The notes under the pieces: generated by a model | The model's database searches: none | Told to the model about the DNA's origin: nothing | The model's input: the letters and a program-made list of their open reading frames with translations, nothing else | Translations under genes and position numbers: made by a program | In this document: one piece after another, positions 61,447-64,000 of the stretch | Numbering within the stretch: position 1 is the stretch's first letter | How the letters are laid out: the number at the start of each line of letters is the position of its first letter | DNA from: Hormoscilla sp. GM7CHS1pb | GTDB taxonomy: Bacteria > Cyanobacteriota > Cyanobacteriia > Cyanobacteriales > Desertifilaceae | Assembly (NCBI GenBank): GCA_014323675.1 | Contig: JACONN010000003.1 | Span: 558,001-622,000 of the forward strand | Direction of reading: 5' to 3' | DNA length: 64,000 bases

Positions 61447-63234
61447 CTACAGAACCTCCAAAGAGAGTATAGTTTGGTCGTCTTCCTGAATAGTATTATC
61501 TGCCCGAATATCGTCTAATAAAGTTGTTAGGCTTAGAGGTCCATCCTGCTTAGTTAGCAGCCGCCACAGACCATCCTCGTTCAGCATCCTGCCATCATCA
61601 AGATGTTCGGGGTCTTTGGCTTCGGTGATCCCATCGCTGATCAGCAGCAAAACATCTCCTGGATGAAGTTGGACTTGCCCAGGTTTTCCTTTCCATACTG
61701 GCAGAATTCCCACTGGGATGCCCCGAGCCTTCAGTAGGTTAGGCTCAATGGTAACTTTACCTTTAGGAGACGCTAACTGTTCTATCACAGTTTTGTGGGA
61801 CCAGACGATCGGGTAAACATGCCCCGCACTGGTGTATACCAGATCGCCAGTTGAGGGCCTGTAACGAGCCAAAGCCATAGTAATGAAGCGGTTATTGCTA
61901 GCGAGGTCTTCGATCAGAGAACTGTTGAGGTTCCCCATCACCACATCCGGTTCCAGGGAGCCTTCTTGAGAGAGTTCTCGTCGCAGAACCGAAATTGCGC
62001 TGGCCATAAACAGAGCAGCAGGCACTCCTTTGCCGGAGACATCGCCCACCGCCACCCAAAGATCGCCTTGGGGTTGTACGTAGACCTCAAAGAAATCGCC
62101 ACCCACTTCTCTCGCAGGATAACAGCAGGCTTGCACCTTGACACCTTCAATTTCGGGCCAACTCTGGCGCAACAGACCCATCTGGACCTTGCGAGCCACT
62201 TCTAGCTCCAAGCGTAACTGTTGGGCTAACTCCGTGGCCCGCTTGTATAGTTTAGCTTGTGAAAGGGCCAGAGCTGCTTGTCCCACCAGATTTTCTATCA
62301 GCTGGATGTCTTCCTTTTCCCAGGGACTGCGATCGGCCCGCGGACTTTCGTTTCCGGAGCACCCACCCATGTTGTGCGCAGGATGCGACACAACCGGGTG
62401 GGTGCTCCCGGTTTCGACCGAAAAATCGCCGTATTGGCACAGACTGAGAATAGCGAGAACATCCTTCTGGTAGGTAAGGGGCACTATTAGTTGTTGATAG
62501 GGGTTTTTCTCATCCTGGGAGTCCCTGACTTTTGTCTGACCGGTTTCTAGGACTTCTTGCACCAGATCATTGCTCGATTTTACGCCCTGCGGGCGGGAGG
62601 TACTATTCTGGTTTGGGTTAGCCTCCTCGTCCGGTGCCTGATAGGAGAAATCTTCTTGGGTCAGGTTGTTTTCCTCTACTGGTCGCAATTGAGCATAGCT
62701 AGCATCAAAGTTCGAGCCGATCGTCTCCACGATCGTTTGCAGCATACTACCATAGTCCAGGGATTCTCTGAGCGCACTCATCACCCCATTCATGAGGGAC
62801 TCCCGCCGCAGCGAGCGTCCCAATTCGTTCGTTCTTTTCTTGATTACATTGTAGGTTTCAGCCGCCTGTTCCACCACCGCTTTCAGGTCCGTGGGGGTCC
62901 AAGGTTTGACTATATACTTAAAAACCTTACCAGCGTTAATCGCATCTACCAAGTCTTCCACATCAGTGTAGCCTGTTAGGAGAATCCGGATCGTATCGGG
63001 AAACTGTTCGACCGTCTTTTCCAAAAATTCGGTACCATTCATTTCCGGCATCCGCTGGTCGGAAATTATGATCGCCATTTCTCCTTGCTGTTCTAGAACC
63101 TCCAAAGCCTTGATGCCACTGTCTGCTCTGTGGACTTGAAACTCTCTTCTAAACGTCCGGTACAGCAAATCCAGGTTGTCGTGCTCGTCGTCAACCACCA
63201 TCAATTTGAGTTTGCGCCCAGATCCCTGACTCAT
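61447..63234 (-). CDS. Response regulator with GAF and SpoIIE-type PP2C phosphatase domains
   Basis: About 595 residues from ATG 63234 (GGAG ten bases upstream; a GTG four codons earlier is possible). REC domain residues 1-120 with D in IIISDQRMPEMNGTEFL and K in YIVKPW. GAF region about 160-350, where a palindrome adds about 25 residues (ETGSTHPVVSHPAHNMGGCS). SpoIIE phosphatase 380-595 with VGGDFFEVY, AVGDVSGKGVPAALFMA and LLLISDGITEA holding the metal aspartates. It dephosphorylates an anti-sigma antagonist when signalled; its operon partner is the RsbW-like kinase. Confidence 0.93.
   Translation of the reverse strand: MSQGSGRKLKLMVVDDEHDNLDLLYRTFRREFQVHRADSGIKALEVLEQQGEMAIIISDQRMPEMNGTEFLEKTVEQFPDTIRILLTGYTDVEDLVDAINAGKVFKYIVKPWTPTDLKAVVEQAAETYNVIKKRTNELGRSLRRESLMNGVMSALRESLDYGSMLQTIVETIGSNFDASYAQLRPVEENNLTQEDFSYQAPDEEANPNQNSTSRPQGVKSSNDLVQEVLETGQTKVRDSQDEKNPYQQLIVPLTYQKDVLAILSLCQYGDFSVETGSTHPVVSHPAHNMGGCSGNESPRADRSPWEKEDIQLIENLVGQAALALSQAKLYKRATELAQQLRLELEVARKVQMGLLRQSWPEIEGVKVQACCYPAREVGGDFFEVYVQPQGDLWVAVGDVSGKGVPAALFMASAISVLRRELSQEGSLEPDVVMGNLNSSLIEDLASNNRFITMALARYRPSTGDLVYTSAGHVYPIVWSHKTVIEQLASPKGKVTIEPNLLKARGIPVGILPVWKGKPGQVQLHPGDVLLLISDGITEAKDPEHLDDGRMLNEDGLWRLLTKQDGPLSLTTLLDDIRADNTIQEDDQTILSLEVL
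62346..62413. repeat. Palindromic element inserted in frame in the PP2C regulator gene
   Basis: TTTCGTTTCCGGAGCACCCA at one side, GGGTGGGTGCTCCCGGTTTC at the other; core CCCACCCATGTTGTGCGCAG. The same core (CCCACCCATGTCG with CGACAGGGTGGG, plus GACTTTCGTTTCCGGAG) occurs in the composite intron at about 51222-51360. It is in a GAF loop and keeps the frame. Confidence 0.75.
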
Positions 63235-63246
63235 GCCGTACTCCAC

Positions 63247-63915
63247 TTAATATTAATTTGGCGTTGCACATTTTGGGGATGATGCCCTTTTTTGCACATA
63301 ACTCAAACTGGCTTTTAGTCTAGGTTTAAGACTTCTGCAACTATGCCCATCATCCCATAATTGTGCAACGCCATTAATTTAAAGCCAATGGCTTGAGTGT
63401 AAGTCTATTTATACTCTCCTTTCCCCGCCGATCGCGCAGCAGATCCATCCAGGAGACCGCTCGCGTGTCTTCTCTCTCGTTCCCACGGCTCTGCCTGGGA
63501 ACGAGAGAGAAGACATCGTATTCGCACTACCCAGGAAACATCGACTGGTCAGGGTACACTGCATATTTGCGTCGCCGCCCTATCGCGCAGCGTGGCGCAG
63601 CCATACCCTAAAGGGCAGCGCTACAATTCCAAAGCCCGCCTTGTATGTTGGAATAGAGAAGGGACATCAGGGTAGAAAGCCATCGACAAGTCCGTAGCCC
63701 GCCATAGGTCATTGAACCTGTCGCGCAGATTGAGACCCCGACGGCGCTAGTGTTTTCACTAAACAACCTCATAAGATCTGGAGTCTCTGTAACACAGATG
63801 AACTCGTATTTACAAGGATGGTTGCTAGTAACACATCTCTACCCTGTACCGGTCTCAATTGATAACATCACCAGTCAATTGCTGATAAGATCACCAGTCA
63901 AGGAAAGGAGGCCAT
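63247..63915. other. Repeat-bearing spacer before IS110
   Basis: No gene. Inverted TGATGCCCTTTTTTGCAC-type ends at about 63281 and CATCCCATAATTGTGC at about 63351, a hairpin TCTCTCGTTCCCACGG / CCTGGGAACGAGAGAGA at 63473-63512, and a palindrome GCGCAGCGTGGCGCAGCCAT at 63587, also found in the TnpB-like gene and at 51411. Confidence 0.5.
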
Positions 63916-64000
63916 ATGAATCTACCAGCCCTCGGTCTTGACATTGCCAAAGATTTTTTCGATGTGGCTTTGCTGCTGGAGGGCAAGTCAAAGCACAAAA
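63916..64000 (+). CDS. IS110-family transposase, N-terminal part (runs off the window)
   Basis: ATG 63916 after AAGGAGGCCAT. Reads MNLPALGLDIAKDFFDVALL: LGLDIAKDxFDVAL with the first catalytic D is the start of the DEDD (RuvC-like) IS110 transposase. The gene continues past the window edge. Confidence 0.85.
   Translation, partial: MNLPALGLDIAKDFFDVALLLEGKSKHK

Noticed and set aside
62557..62979. 140-codon plus-strand frame
   Set aside because: Antisense to the well-supported PP2C regulator gene.

Overview
Chromosomal DNA of a cyanobacterium, probably a filamentous, repeat-rich (oscillatorian-type) one. The evidence is the very frequent HIP1 octamer GCGATCGC, the phytoene desaturase/phytoene synthase pair (crtP-crtB), the cytochrome b6f pair petC-petA, a DUF3067 protein, XisH/XisI and Uma2 family proteins, and ORF-less group II introns. 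I cannot name the genus from sequence alone.

Layout. 0-3.3 kb: RTX/VCBS-type protein cut by a small repeat, leuB, and a two-repeat protein. 3.4-9.1 kb: an ABC exporter (one ATPase, two paralogous permeases) with a REP-associated tyrosine transposase and its palindromes lodged between the permeases. 9.1-15.9 kb: accessory zone with antitoxin-like remnants, an ORF-less group II intron, a DUF4160/DUF2442 pair, an NB-ARC pseudogene and a decayed IS630 element. 15.9-21.8 kb: crtB, crtP, polA. 22.2-34.7 kb: an ISKra4-type transposase abutting a cluster of very large proteins of unknown role (nuclease-like protein, DUF6603 giant protein, 690-residue partner). 34.7-40.4 kb: toxin-antitoxin, Uma2, XisHI, PIN-domain and EamA remnants. 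40.6-44.9 kb: MITEs, a dehydrogenase, a VOC protein, a second group II intron. 45-49.8 kb: GH57 branching enzyme, petA, petC, DUF3067. 50-53.4 kb: broken TnpB-like gene followed by a composite (nested or tandem) group II intron. 53.5-63.2 kb: TetR regulator, a nested MITE, HD phosphodiesterase-like protein, tldD-tldE, HAD phosphatase, queG, and a partner-switching pair (PP2C phosphatase response regulator plus RsbW-like kinase). The window ends inside an IS110 transposase.

Two features cut across the window. First, ten genes, including leuB, polA and petC that should be intact, are broken only by one-base length errors, nearly all in homopolymer runs, and restoring a single base rebuilds the family sequence each time. 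This looks like sequencing error, so these genes are given as whole genes with the error position. Second, small mobile palindromes and MITEs are unusually dense. Several sit inside functional sequence: in frame in leuB and in the PP2C regulator, in domain V of one group II intron, in domain I of another, and one MITE inside another MITE with both target duplications visible.

The least explained part is the DUF6603 cluster (23.6-34.7 kb), which I regard as the best candidate for an undescribed system.
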